The notes below the pieces were generated by a model that did not search any database, was not told where the DNA came from, and saw only the letters and a list, made by a program, of their open reading frames with translations. Source: CALDSL01 sp039810245 (GTDB lineage Bacteria; Chloroflexota; Anaerolineae; Anaerolineales; Anaerolineaceae). Taken from it: a stretch of DNA of 64,000 bases. The stretch covers positions 62,001 through 126,000 of the forward strand of contig JBDHWQ010000007.1 of NCBI GenBank assembly GCA_039810245.1, written 5' to 3'. Positions 42,991 to 51,365 of this stretch are shown here, piece by piece; position 1 is the first letter of the stretch; each line of letters begins with the position of its first letter. Position numbers and translations under genes: made by a program.

Positions 42991-44106
42991 TTAGTTCTTC
43001 GCGGCCATGCGAGCCAGCCAGCGGTCGCGCGGGTGACCTTCGGTGGTCAGCGGCGCGGTGGTCAGGTGGTGAATCTCCGCCAGGACTTCATCCGGCAGGG
43101 GCATCACGCCGCCCATGCGGCCGTAGAATTCCACCGGCACGCGTCCCATGGTGGCCAGGCGCACATCTTCGAGCATCTGCCCGCCATTCATTTCGACAAC
43201 CAGCAGGCCCTTCATGCGCCGGCTCAGGGCCTCGACCACCTGGGTGGGGAAGGGCGCCACGCTGATGGGGCGCAGAAGGCCGATCTTGATGCCTTCGGCG
43301 CGTGCCTGGCGCACTGCCGAGAGCGCCACGCGCCCGGCCGAGCCAAAGCCTATCACGGCGTATTCAGCGTCGTCCAGGTAATACTCTTTGTAGCGCACTT
43401 CGTTTTCGCAAATTTCCTGCCAGCGGCGCGCCAGGCGCAGGTTGGCCACTTCTTCCGAAGCCGGGTCCATGTAAATGGAGGAGAGGAAGCGGCGCTCGCG
43501 CTGGCTCATATCGCCGTTGACGGCCCATTCGGGCACGCTGGTAGCGATGGGCGCCATGGGAGGCAGCTCAGCGGGTTCCATCATCTGGCCGATGGAGCCG
43601 TCGGTGAGCACCACCACCAGGCTGCGGTATTTCTCAGCAAGGTCGAAGGCCAGTACGGTCAGGTCAATCGATTCCTGCACGCTGGACGGGGCCAGCACGA
43701 TGGGATGGTAATCGCCATGCCCGCCGCCGTGCACGATCTGGTTGTAATCGCCCTGCGAGGGCTGGATATTGCCCAGGCCGGGGCCGCCGCGCATCACATC
43801 GACGAAGACGGCCGGCACTTCGGTGCCCGCCATATACGAAAAGCCTTCCATCATCAGGCTGGTGCCCGGGCTGGATGACGAAGTGATGACGCGCTTACCG
43901 GTGCAGGCCGCGCCGTACACCATGTTGACCGCGCCCAGCTCGCTTTCCGCCTGCACAAAGGCGCGGCCCAATTCGGGCATGCGCCTCGACATGTACTCCA
44001 GCAGCTCGGTCTGTGGGGTGATGGGGTAGCCAAAGTAGGCCACCGCGCCGGCGCGGACGGCTGCTTCCGCGACAGCTTCATTGCCTTTGAGGAGTTCGCG
44101 TGCCAT
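42991..44106 (-). CDS. vorB: 2-oxoacid:ferredoxin oxidoreductase, alpha subunit (VorB-like)
   Basis: This 371-residue subunit has LKGNEAVAEAAVRAGAVAYF and GYPITPQTELLEYMSRR, the YPITP motif that lines the active site. SSSSPGTSLMMEGFSYM and MRGGPGLGNIQPSQGDYNQ follow. The overall pattern is closest in my memory to VorB (2-oxoisovalerate:ferredoxin oxidoreductase), though KorA-type 2-oxoglutarate enzymes are very similar. It lies 4 bp after the ferredoxin subunit gene. Confidence 0.88.
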   Translation of the reverse strand: MARELLKGNEAVAEAAVRAGAVAYFGYPITPQTELLEYMSRRMPELGRAFVQAESELGAVNMVYGAACTGKRVITSSSSPGTSLMMEGFSYMAGTEVPAVFVDVMRGGPGLGNIQPSQGDYNQIVHGGGHGDYHPIVLAPSSVQESIDLTVLAFDLAEKYRSLVVVLTDGSIGQMMEPAELPPMAPIATSVPEWAVNGDMSQRERRFLSSIYMDPASEEVANLRLARRWQEICENEVRYKEYYLDDAEYAVIGFGSAGRVALSAVRQARAEGIKIGLLRPISVAPFPTQVVEALSRRMKGLLVVEMNGGQMLEDVRLATMGRVPVEFYGRMGGVMPLPDEVLAEIHHLTTAPLTTEGHPRDRWLARMAAKN

Positions 44107-44110
44107 GGGT

Positions 44111-44359
44111 TCAGGCCTCCATGCCGGTGCGGGCCGCCTTGTTGACGACCTCGCGATAAACTGTGATGGCTGCCTCGGGGCAGACCACCGCGCAAATGCC
44201 GCACCCGGTGCAGCCTGCTTCGATCAGCTCGGCAGGGTGGTAGCCCTTCGCAGTGATACGTTCTGCCAGCCCCATCACGTGCTGGGGGCATTCGGTTACG
44301 CAGAAGTCGCAGCCTTTACACAACCGTTCGTTGACTTCGATCCGTCCCTTTGGGGGCAT
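44111..44359 (-). CDS. 2-oxoacid:ferredoxin oxidoreductase, delta (2x[4Fe-4S]) subunit
   Basis: This 82-residue ferredoxin-like subunit starts at ATG 44359 behind AGGAGG. Two cluster motifs are complete: CKGCDFCVTECP and CTGCGICAVVCP. It carries electrons from the thiamine site to free ferredoxin. It is the first gene of the operon. The gap upstream (44360-44530) contains a possible hairpin GTGC/GCAC but no clear promoter with good spacing. Confidence 0.93.
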   Translation of the reverse strand: MPPKGRIEVNERLCKGCDFCVTECPQHVMGLAERITAKGYHPAELIEAGCTGCGICAVVCPEAAITVYREVVNKAARTGMEA

Positions 44360-44530
44360 TCGATCCTCCTGGTGAAATTCAGATAAAACGGACAAAATCT
44401 GTGCTATTGCACTGATTCAAGCTTATTATCCGTTTTCGACCAGGGGTTGAGTAGTGTCAACCATCATTGGCTTGTCTAACGAAAATCCTGACAGATATGT
44501 CAGAATTCATAGCGCGCCCATAACGCGTAC

Positions 44531-44568
44531 AAAAAATGAGGCGGACGCTTGCGTCCGCCTCATTTTTT
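44531..44568. terminator. Very strong terminator after nirK
   Basis: An 18-bp perfect stem, with GAGGCGGACGC in the left arm, closes on a TT loop. The arms end in six A and six T, so it works in both orientations. Confidence 0.93.
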
Positions 44569-44580
44569 ACCGTTTTTGGA

Positions 44581-46029
44581 TTAGTGTCCCGATCCCTCGG
44601 TAACGGTTCCCTGGAAGACATCCGGGTTATCGGGGCCTTCCACCAGCAGGTAACCTGCCAGCCCGCGTTCCATGCGCGACAGGGCATGGTCTACCAGGAT
44701 GTAGCGGCCGGGGACTTCCAGCCCGAATTCCACCACCGTGGCGCCGCCCGGGGCGACCGTGGTGGTCTGCACGTCGGTCAGCGGGTCCGAGGTCAGCGAG
44801 GCCTGGTTGTAGACCCGGTCGAAGATCTCACCAATTACATGGAACGACGAGGTGAAGTTGGGGCCACCGACGCCGAAAAAGATGCGCACGGTTTCGCCGG
44901 TCTTGGCCTTGAGCGGGTGCTCGGTGGTCAGCCCGCCGACTGCGCCGTTGAAAGTGAAGTATTCGGGGTCTTCATCCAGCAGCTTTTCGACGCTGAAGGA
45001 GTTCGTGCCCTTGGTGCCCATCGGCTCGGTGGTGTACACCTCGCCCTGCATCACGTAGAACTCGTGGTCCACCGGCGCCAGGCCGCCTTCCGGCTCCACC
45101 AGGATCAGCCCGTACATGCCGTTGCTGATGTGGTGCGCCACCATCGGCGTGGCACAGTGGTAGACGTACAGCCCAGGGTTGAGCGCCTTGAAGGTGAACA
45201 TGGTTTCCTCGCCGGGCTTGGTCTGGGTGGCGACTGCGCCGCCGCCCGGGCCGGTGACGGCGTGGAAGTCTACCGAGTGGGCGAACTCGCTGTTGGCGGC
45301 ATTCTTCAGGTGTACTTCCACCGTATCACCCACGCGCACGCGCACGAAGGGACCCGGCAGCTTGCCGTTGAAGGTCCAGAACTTGTAGGTGGTGCCATCG
45401 GCCAGCCGGGCTTCCACCTCGGTGGTTTCCAGGTCAACGCGTACGGTTTCGGGCGTATTGCGGTTGAGCGGGCCGGGCAGGTCATCCGGCGAGCGCACGA
45501 TGCTCACGTCCAGCCCTGCGGGGGCGGGGGCTTCGGCAGCGGGTGCGCCCACCAGCAGGCGGCCTTCCATGCCCGCCTGGCGGTGGCCGGGCACGGTGCA
45601 GTAATAGCTGTACGTGCCTGCTTTTTCGGCTTTGAAGGTCACCACGGTGCTTTCACCCGTGGCAGAAATCTGCTCGGTGGCTGCGCCGAGATCGGGCGCG
45701 GCCCAGTCGTGCAGCATGCCATCACCGATGGTCAGGGTGATCTCGACGACATCGCCGGGCTGGACGGACAGGTCGGGGTTGACGATGCCGTCAATTTCAC
45801 CACCCACGCCGGTGAAGGCCATCTTGCCTTCCACCATGCCGGTCTTGAGCGTAAAGCGCACCGTCGGCTCGCCCAACTGCTGGTTCGGACCGATTTGCAG
45901 GGTCGTTTCGGCCGTCGTTTTTTCTACCACATTGGCATTCGCCGTTCCGGCGCAGGCGCTGGTCAGCAGTACCAGGATAGCGGCGGCGGCGAACAGCCAA
46001 CGATGTGCGTTTGTTTTGAAGGGTAACAT
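44581..46029 (-). CDS. nirK: Copper nitrite reductase with extra N-terminal cupredoxin, lipoprotein
   Basis: From ATG 46029, spaced from GAGGA, the product has 482 residues. The lipobox LTSAC puts Cys26 at the mature end. Residues about 55-162 form a cupredoxin with type 1 ligands H107, C144, H149 and M154. The NirK part follows: H251, D254 and H256 in HSVDFHAVTG; H291 and C292 in YHCATP; H300 and M305 in AHHISNGM; H371; and H397 in SSFHVIG. All type 1 and type 2 copper ligands and the catalytic Asp/His are present. It reduces nitrite to NO outside the membrane; the extra cupredoxin may deliver electrons. Confidence 0.92.
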   Translation of the reverse strand: MLPFKTNAHRWLFAAAAILVLLTSACAGTANANVVEKTTAETTLQIGPNQQLGEPTVRFTLKTGMVEGKMAFTGVGGEIDGIVNPDLSVQPGDVVEITLTIGDGMLHDWAAPDLGAATEQISATGESTVVTFKAEKAGTYSYYCTVPGHRQAGMEGRLLVGAPAAEAPAPAGLDVSIVRSPDDLPGPLNRNTPETVRVDLETTEVEARLADGTTYKFWTFNGKLPGPFVRVRVGDTVEVHLKNAANSEFAHSVDFHAVTGPGGGAVATQTKPGEETMFTFKALNPGLYVYHCATPMVAHHISNGMYGLILVEPEGGLAPVDHEFYVMQGEVYTTEPMGTKGTNSFSVEKLLDEDPEYFTFNGAVGGLTTEHPLKAKTGETVRIFFGVGGPNFTSSFHVIGEIFDRVYNQASLTSDPLTDVQTTTVAPGGATVVEFGLEVPGRYILVDHALSRMERGLAGYLLVEGPDNPDVFQGTVTEGSGH

Positions 46030-46172
46030 GCTTGTCCTCATGCGTTGCAGGGATGTGTGTTTTGGGTTTTATTCACGACAGGAACAAGCATACCTGATCG
46101 GGCGCGCGGTTTCTTTGCGCCAGATCAAATAAACAGATAATAAATGTCGTATTATCAAAATGGGGAATGCGG

Positions 46173-46892
46173 CTATTCGACCGCGTTTGGACGCGCGCGC
46201 TGCGGCAGGTCTTCCGCGATGCTCACCAGGCCGTGCGGAAAGGTGATGACGATGCGCTCGCGCGTGGCATGCACCAGTCCCTGGCCTTCCCACTGGGTCA
46301 GAATCCGGCTGACGGTGTACAGCGTGGTGCCGGACATTTCCGCCAGGTCCTGGCGCGTGATGGGCAGGTCGAGCAGCACGCCTTCGTCGGTCTTGCGCCC
46401 GGCCTGGCTGGCCAGCCGCAGAATAGCGCGCGCCAGCCGGCGCTCGACGCGCTCGGTGGCCAGCTCGCGGTAGCGGTCTTGAAATTCGCGCACCTGCACG
46501 CCCATCACCGCCAGGGCATTGAGCGCCAGCCGCGGGTACTGCTCGATCAGGGCGCGCATGGCCGCCTGCGTCCAGATCAGGGCGCCGCTTTCTTCGGCCG
46601 CTTCCGCGCTCACCGGGTAGGTTGCGCCTGCGACGATGCCGATGGCGGCGAACAACAGCCCGGGGGTGATGACTCGCATGATCACCTGCTGCCCGTCGCC
46701 CGAGAGCTGGGTGAGCTTGACCCGCCCACTGACCAGGGCGAACACCCGGTCGGCAGGATCGTCCTGATAGAACAGAAAGCTGTCTTCTTCATAGCGGGCT
46801 TCGCGCGCAGCGGCCAGCGCGGCAGCCAGCGCCTGTGGCGGCAGCCCGTGGAACAGGCTGATAGATGCCAGAAAGGCGGTGTCGGGGGTCAT
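46173..46892 (-). CDS. Crp/Fnr family transcriptional regulator (DNR/NnrR-like)
   Basis: This 239-residue regulator has an N-terminal cyclic-nucleotide-type beta barrel (DSFLFYQDDPADRVFALVSGRVKL) and a C-terminal winged helix (PITRQDLAEMSGTTLYTVSRILTQWEGQGLV). It has no Cys at all, so it cannot hold an FNR Fe-S cluster; a heme/NO-sensing DNR/NnrR role fits its position beside nirK. A perfect TTTGAT-N4-ATCAAA site lies 53 bp upstream of its ATG. It ends 143 bp before nirK starts on the same strand. Confidence 0.88.
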   Translation of the reverse strand: MTPDTAFLASISLFHGLPPQALAAALAAAREARYEEDSFLFYQDDPADRVFALVSGRVKLTQLSGDGQQVIMRVITPGLLFAAIGIVAGATYPVSAEAAEESGALIWTQAAMRALIEQYPRLALNALAVMGVQVREFQDRYRELATERVERRLARAILRLASQAGRKTDEGVLLDLPITRQDLAEMSGTTLYTVSRILTQWEGQGLVHATRERIVITFPHGLVSIAEDLPQRARPNAVE

Positions 46893-46944
46893 GCGGTCGC
46901 TCCATGCATAGCGGTATTGTACAGGAAAGGCTGGCGCGACGCTA

Positions 46945-46987
46945 TTTGATGCATATCAAAGACAGGCGTGCGATTTTCTGGTATGCT
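46945..46987 (+). promoter_or_regulatory. FNR/DNR-type site and class II promoter of the dinB-like/moaA operon
   Basis: TTTGATGCATATCAAA (46945-46960) is a perfect 16-bp palindrome of the TTGAT-N4-ATCAA class. TATGCT (46982-46987) follows. The predicted start near 46994 is 41.5 bp from the palindrome centre, exactly the class II activation distance. No -35 is needed in that design. The box also lies upstream of the divergent regulator gene. Confidence 0.75.
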
Positions 46988-47042
46988 TCATTTCAATCAG
47001 CAATACCGGCCGCGCTACTCGCGCGAATAGCAAAGGAATCCG

Positions 47043-47546
47043 ATGGACATTGTCGATCCCAGCATGATATGGCGCCAGTATGCGGCTGCCATCGATTCGC
47101 TCGGCGCGGCGCTGCGCAACTGCCCAAATGCGCTGTGGCAGGAGCGCCTGTGGGATGACGAGCCCGGGCAGTGGGTGGCGGCGGGTTTTTCATCCTTCTG
47201 GTACCTGGGTTACCACGCGCTGTTCTGGCTGGATCTGTACCTGACCGGGGCGGAAGAGGGCTTTACCCCGCCCGCTCCGTTCGACCTGGTGGAGATGCGG
47301 GATAATGAGACGCTCCCGCGCGTGTATTCCCGCGCCGAGCTGCTGCACTACCTGGAGATTTGCCGCCAACGCTGCCAGCAAACCCTCATGGAGATGACGC
47401 CGGAAAAGGCGCGGCGGTTGTGCCGTTTTCCATGGGGCGAGCTGACCTTTGCCGAGCTGCAGTTGTATGCCATGCGCCACGTACAGGAACACGCTGCCCA
47501 ACTGCATCTGCTGCTTGGCCAGCGCGCGGGCAGGGTCACCGAGTAG
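47043..47546 (+). CDS. DinB-like four-helix protein
   Basis: This 167-residue protein starts after AAAGGAATCCG. The helical pattern and histidines in YLGYHALFWLDLYL and HVQEHAAQLHLL match the DinB/YfiT superfamily, where three His bind a metal. These proteins often act as thiol-dependent S-transferases or in stress responses. It is the first gene downstream of the FNR-type promoter, so expression under low oxygen or NO is expected. The exact reaction is unknown. Confidence 0.8.
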   Translation: MDIVDPSMIWRQYAAAIDSLGAALRNCPNALWQERLWDDEPGQWVAAGFSSFWYLGYHALFWLDLYLTGAEEGFTPPAPFDLVEMRDNETLPRVYSRAELLHYLEICRQRCQQTLMEMTPEKARRLCRFPWGELTFAELQLYAMRHVQEHAAQLHLLLGQRAGRVTE

Positions 47547-47596
47547 GCCCGCGTCTCAGGTTGATTTTTATCCGTAGAACGAACCCCTGGAAAGTG

Positions 47597-47821
47597 ATGA
47601 TGAGCCAGTCTAACCCGATCAAATCTGATACCTGCGTGGCCGACCTGCTGCGTGATTACCCGGCGGTGATCCCAGTGTTTCTCAAGCACCAGATGGCCTG
47701 CGTGGGGTGCAGCATGTCCTCTTTTGAGACGGTGGCGAGCGCGGCCTGCGTGTATGGCATCGCGCCGGAAACGCTGTTGGGCGAACTGCGCGCGGCCATT
47801 TCGCCGGAAAATACGGTATAA
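47597..47821 (+). CDS. DUF1858 / hybrid-cluster-associated redox disulfide protein (TIGR03980-like)
   Basis: This 74-residue protein starts at ATG 47597 or 47600. It has DTCVADLLRDYPAVIPVFLK followed by CVGC (C35, C38), then a helical end GIAPETLLGELRAAI. The pattern matches the small redox-disulfide family often found with hybrid cluster protein in nitrosative stress. Its place between dinB-like and moaA, behind an FNR-type promoter, supports a role in NO or nitrite metabolism. Confidence 0.78.
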   Translation: MMSQSNPIKSDTCVADLLRDYPAVIPVFLKHQMACVGCSMSSFETVASAACVYGIAPETLLGELRAAISPENTV

Positions 47822-47866
47822 TATTACTGATATTATCCGAATTATTCCGTTGAGAGGGCCGTCGGC

Positions 47867-48847
47867 ATGGCGTTAGACCGTTTTGGGCGTAATATTCACT
47901 ATCTTCGCATCAGTCTGACCGATCACTGCAACCTGCGGTGCGTCTACTGTATGCCCGAAGATATGACCTTCCGCCCCAAGGCCGAGCTGATGCAGGATGA
48001 GGAAGTGCTGCTGCTGGCGCGGCTGTTTGCCAGCCTGGGCTTCGATAAGTTCCGCCTGACGGGCGGCGAACCGACCGTGCGCGCCGGCATCGTCGACCTG
48101 GTGCGCGGTATTGCGCGCATCTCCGGCGTCAACTCGCTTTCGATGACCACCAATGCGGTGCTGCTGGAAAAACTGGCGCGCCCGCTCAAAGAGGCCGGCC
48201 TGCAGCGGGTCAATATCAGCCTGGACACGCTCGATCCGGGGCGATTCCGCAAGCTGACGCGTTGGGGCTCATTTGAACAGGTGTGGGGCGGCATCCTGGC
48301 GGCCGAGGCCGCCGGGCTGACTCCGGTTAAGCTCAACGCGGTGGTGGTGCGCGGTTATAACGACGCCGATGTGGCCGCCATGGCGCGGCTGACGCTGGAG
48401 CACCCCTGGCAGGTGCGCTTCATTGAGATGATGCCCTTTGCCGGGGATACCGCCTTCCAGCGCAGCCAGGTGGTCACCGCGGCCGAGATGGCGCGCATGA
48501 TCGAGGCAGAACTGGGCTCACTGGAGCCGGTGAATGCCGGGGAGCTGGACGGTGAAGCGCGCGTATTCCGCCTACCGGGCGCGTGCGGCACGCTGGGTTT
48601 CATCTCGTCCGTGTCGCTGCCATTCTGCGCAAGCTGCACCCGCGCGCGGCTGACGGCGGATGGCAAGCTGCGGCTGTGCCTGCTGCGCGAAAAAGAGGTG
48701 GATCTGCTCACCCCGCTGCGCGCCGGCGCCAGCCTGGAAGATCTGCGCCGCCTGATCGTGGATAATGTGTGGGATAAGCCCTGGGGCCACGGCCTGGCGC
48801 AGGGTGAGGTGGCGCTGAACCGCACTATGAGCGAGATCGGCGGGTAA
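47867..48847 (+). CDS. moaA: GTP 3',8-cyclase (molybdenum cofactor biosynthesis protein A)
   Basis: This 326-residue radical SAM enzyme has the N-terminal cluster CNLRCVYC with an upstream ISLTDH, LTGGEPTVRAG, and the C-terminal cluster motif FCASCTRARLTADGKLRLCLL that binds GTP. It makes the 3',8-cyclo-GTP intermediate of molybdopterin. Upstream GAGAGGG provides a ribosome site. No other moa genes are nearby. Its placement under an FNR-type promoter suggests Moco is needed for an anaerobic nitrogen-oxide enzyme. Confidence 0.96.
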   Translation: MALDRFGRNIHYLRISLTDHCNLRCVYCMPEDMTFRPKAELMQDEEVLLLARLFASLGFDKFRLTGGEPTVRAGIVDLVRGIARISGVNSLSMTTNAVLLEKLARPLKEAGLQRVNISLDTLDPGRFRKLTRWGSFEQVWGGILAAEAAGLTPVKLNAVVVRGYNDADVAAMARLTLEHPWQVRFIEMMPFAGDTAFQRSQVVTAAEMARMIEAELGSLEPVNAGELDGEARVFRLPGACGTLGFISSVSLPFCASCTRARLTADGKLRLCLLREKEVDLLTPLRAGASLEDLRRLIVDNVWDKPWGHGLAQGEVALNRTMSEIGG

Positions 48848-48850
48848 CGT

Positions 48851-49837
48851 TTACTCGCCCTGCCTCGATTTAAACCACTCATAGGCCTCGCGGATGGCCT
48901 GCTCGACCGGGCGCGGCTGGGCGAGGCCCAATGCCGCCAGCGCCTTGCGCGTGTCGTAATAGAAACGGTAGCCGGCAAGGTAGAAGGTGCGGTAGGCGAC
49001 CGGCAATGGCAAAAACGCCTGCATCAGTCGAAACGGGCCAACCAGCAGCCGCGCCATGCCAGCCGGCAGCACTAGCGCCGGAGCCGGCGCGCCGGTGACG
49101 CGCGCAATCGTGCGCACCAGCGCCGCGATGGTCATATTATCGCCGCCCAGGATATAGCGTTCACCGGTGGCGCCGCGTTCGAATGCCGCCAGGTGACCGG
49201 CAATCACGTCGTCCACGTGCACGGCATTGACGCCGCCTTCCGTCAGCGCGGGCATCCGCCGCCGCGCCACCTGCATGATGATCGAGCTGCTCTGGCGGTA
49301 GACATCGCCCGCGCCAAACACCACCGACGGGTTAACGATCACCGCGTCCAGCCCCTGGGCCACGGCCTTCTGCACTTCCATCTCGGCCAGGTGTTTGGCA
49401 TAGCCGTACGGCCAGCGCTCGGGCAGGTAATTCCAGGCGTGGTTTTCATCCAGCGGCAGCGAGCGCGCGCCGCGCAGGTCGGGCACGCCCAACGCGGCCA
49501 CCGAGCTGGTGTGCACCACGCGCCGAACCCCGGCGCGCTGCGCAGCGGTCAGCACGGCGCGCGTGCCTTCTACCGTGACGGCGTACATGCGCCCCAGGCT
49601 TTCCTGCCCGCCCAGCACAGCGGCGGTGTGGAACACGGCTTCCACGCCCTGCATAGGCGCGGCCAGGGTATCGGGCTGGGTCAGGTCGCCCAGGGCATGC
49701 TCCACCGGCAGCCCGTCGAGGGCGCGGGTGGGGCTGGTGGGGCGGTGGAAGGCCACCACATCGTGCCCGCGCGCGCACAGCGCACGGCACAACTGCCCGC
49801 CAAGAAAGCCGGTCGAACCCGTTACCAGCACGCGCAT
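48851..49837 (-). CDS. NAD(P)-dependent epimerase/dihydroflavonol reductase-like protein
   Basis: This 328-residue extended SDR has VTGSTGFLGGQLCRAL (the GxxGxxG motif), VVHTSSVAALG, and YGYAKHLAEMEV containing the catalytic YxxxK. The C-terminal part resembles hopanoid- or sterol-associated sugar epimerase/reductases. It is 15 bp downstream of the thiolase gene, so the two form an operon. The substrate is unknown. Confidence 0.88.
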   Translation of the reverse strand: MRVLVTGSTGFLGGQLCRALCARGHDVVAFHRPTSPTRALDGLPVEHALGDLTQPDTLAAPMQGVEAVFHTAAVLGGQESLGRMYAVTVEGTRAVLTAAQRAGVRRVVHTSSVAALGVPDLRGARSLPLDENHAWNYLPERWPYGYAKHLAEMEVQKAVAQGLDAVIVNPSVVFGAGDVYRQSSSIIMQVARRRMPALTEGGVNAVHVDDVIAGHLAAFERGATGERYILGGDNMTIAALVRTIARVTGAPAPALVLPAGMARLLVGPFRLMQAFLPLPVAYRTFYLAGYRFYYDTRKALAALGLAQPRPVEQAIREAYEWFKSRQGE

Positions 49838-49852
49838 GGATGTTTACCTTCT

Positions 49853-51067
49853 TTACAGTGCTTCGAATACAGTGGCTTCGCCCTGGCCGACGCCGACGCA
49901 CAGGGTTGCCAGGCCGTAGAACGGGCGCGCGGCCCCGGCGGCGCGGCGGCGCATTTCGTGCAGCAGGGTGGTGACAATGCGCGCGCCCGAGCAGCCCAGT
50001 GGGTGCCCCAGGGCAATTGCGCCGCCATTGACATTACTGTTCGCTTCCGGCAGGTCCAGCGCGCGCAGCACGGCCAGCGCCTGCACCGCGAAGGCTTCGT
50101 TCAGCTCGGCCAGGGCGATATCACCCACCACAAGGCCGGCGCGCTGCAGTGCCTTGCGTGTAGCCGGTATAGGCCCCAGGCCCATGACACGCGGCTCGAC
50201 GCCCGCGGCGGCAGCGCTGACCAAACGCGCCAGCGGGCGCAGCCCGAGCGATTGGGCGCGTTCGGCGCTCATCAACAGCAGCGCGGCGGCGCCATCGTTC
50301 AACCCGGACGAATTCCCGGCGGTGACGCTGCCGTCTTTGCGGAATGCCGGCCGCAGCCGCGCCAGGCTCTCCAGGGTGGTATCACGCCGCGGGCGCTCGT
50401 CGGTGGTCACCAGAAGCGGGTCGCCTTTGCGCTGGGGGATGCTCACCGGCTCGATCTCCTCCGTGAAGCGGCCGGCATCGATGGCGGCGATGGCGCGCTG
50501 GTGGCTTTGCAGCGCGAAAGCGTCCTGTTCGGCGCGCGTGATGCCGGTCTGCGCGGCGATATTCTCGGCTGTTTCACCCATCGACTCGGTGCCGTACAGC
50601 TCCTGCATTTTGGGGTTGGGGTAGCGCCAGCCCAGGGCAGTATCGTAGGCGGTCAGGTTGCCAAATGGGTAGCCCTGCTCGGCCTTGGGCAGCGAGTAGG
50701 GGGCGCGTGACATGCTCTCCACGCCCCCGGCGATGTACACGTCGCCGTCGCCGCAGCGGATGGCGCGTGCCGCGGCGTTGATGGCGCTGAGGCCCGAGGC
50801 GCACAGGCGGTTAAACGTCACGGCCGGCACATCCACCGGCATCCCGGCCAGCAGGGTGGCCATGCGCGCAACGTTGCGGTTATCCTCGCCGGCCTGGTTG
50901 GCGCAGCCCAGATAAACTTCTTCCACCAGCGCCGGGTCGATCGCGGTACGTCGCAGCAGCGCACGCAGCACGTGCGCGGCCAGATCATCCGGGCGGACGG
51001 CGGCCAGCGCGCCGCCCAACGCGCCCACGGGGGTACGCACGGCATCAAGAATGACGACTTCGGTCAT
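49853..51067 (-). CDS. Thiolase (acetyl-CoA acetyltransferase / 3-oxoadipyl-CoA thiolase-like)
   Basis: This 404-residue thiolase has the acyl-binding Cys in FNRLCASGLSAINAAARAI, the His in GGAIALGHPLGCSGARI, and the second Cys in CVGVGQGEATVFE. The stretch GCANQAGEDNRNVARMA resembles 3-oxoadipyl-CoA thiolases (PcaF/PaaJ). No aromatic-degradation genes are adjacent, so a general acetyl-CoA C-acetyltransferase role is as likely. It precedes the epimerase gene. Confidence 0.93.
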   Translation of the reverse strand: MTEVVILDAVRTPVGALGGALAAVRPDDLAAHVLRALLRRTAIDPALVEEVYLGCANQAGEDNRNVARMATLLAGMPVDVPAVTFNRLCASGLSAINAAARAIRCGDGDVYIAGGVESMSRAPYSLPKAEQGYPFGNLTAYDTALGWRYPNPKMQELYGTESMGETAENIAAQTGITRAEQDAFALQSHQRAIAAIDAGRFTEEIEPVSIPQRKGDPLLVTTDERPRRDTTLESLARLRPAFRKDGSVTAGNSSGLNDGAAALLLMSAERAQSLGLRPLARLVSAAAAGVEPRVMGLGPIPATRKALQRAGLVVGDIALAELNEAFAVQALAVLRALDLPEANSNVNGGAIALGHPLGCSGARIVTTLLHEMRRRAAGAARPFYGLATLCVGVGQGEATVFEAL

Positions 51068-51235
51068 GTGCTTCTCCTTGAAGGTTGCTCTGCGAAGATT
51101 GTACCATTGTTGCCCACCCGTCAGGCGCGGCGGCTCGCGGGTAGGAACTCACTGTTCCCGGCCAGTTGTATTTTGTGTGAAAAAATGTTAGTATTATCAA
51201 ACCATCTCACTAACCAGCTTGTAGGGGGAATCAAC

Positions 51236-51264
51236 TTGTGCAAGTTTCATGCCGGGCGTATAAT
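51236..51264 (+). promoter_or_regulatory. Promoter of the LGFP-like lipoprotein gene
   Basis: TTGTGC (51236-51241) and TATAAT (51259-51264) are 17 bp apart. The ~95-nt leader contains a small AAAGC/GCTTT hairpin over the G-run ribosome site. Nothing else is seen in the 298-bp gap 51068-51365. Confidence 0.7.
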
Positions 51265-51365
51265 CCCGGTATCCCAGCTCGTCCAGTTAAAGGTATCTCG
51301 CTTTTGTTACTTCAGGTGGGGACGTAGCAGCATTCTTGGTCGAAGTTTGAAAGCGGGGGCTTTGT

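Noticed and set aside
46042..46172. FNR-type site upstream of nirK (TTGATCTGGCGCAA, minus strand)
   Set aside because: Only one half matches TTGAT; the other half matches at 3 of 5 positions. It is possible but too weak to annotate beside the perfect site at 46945.
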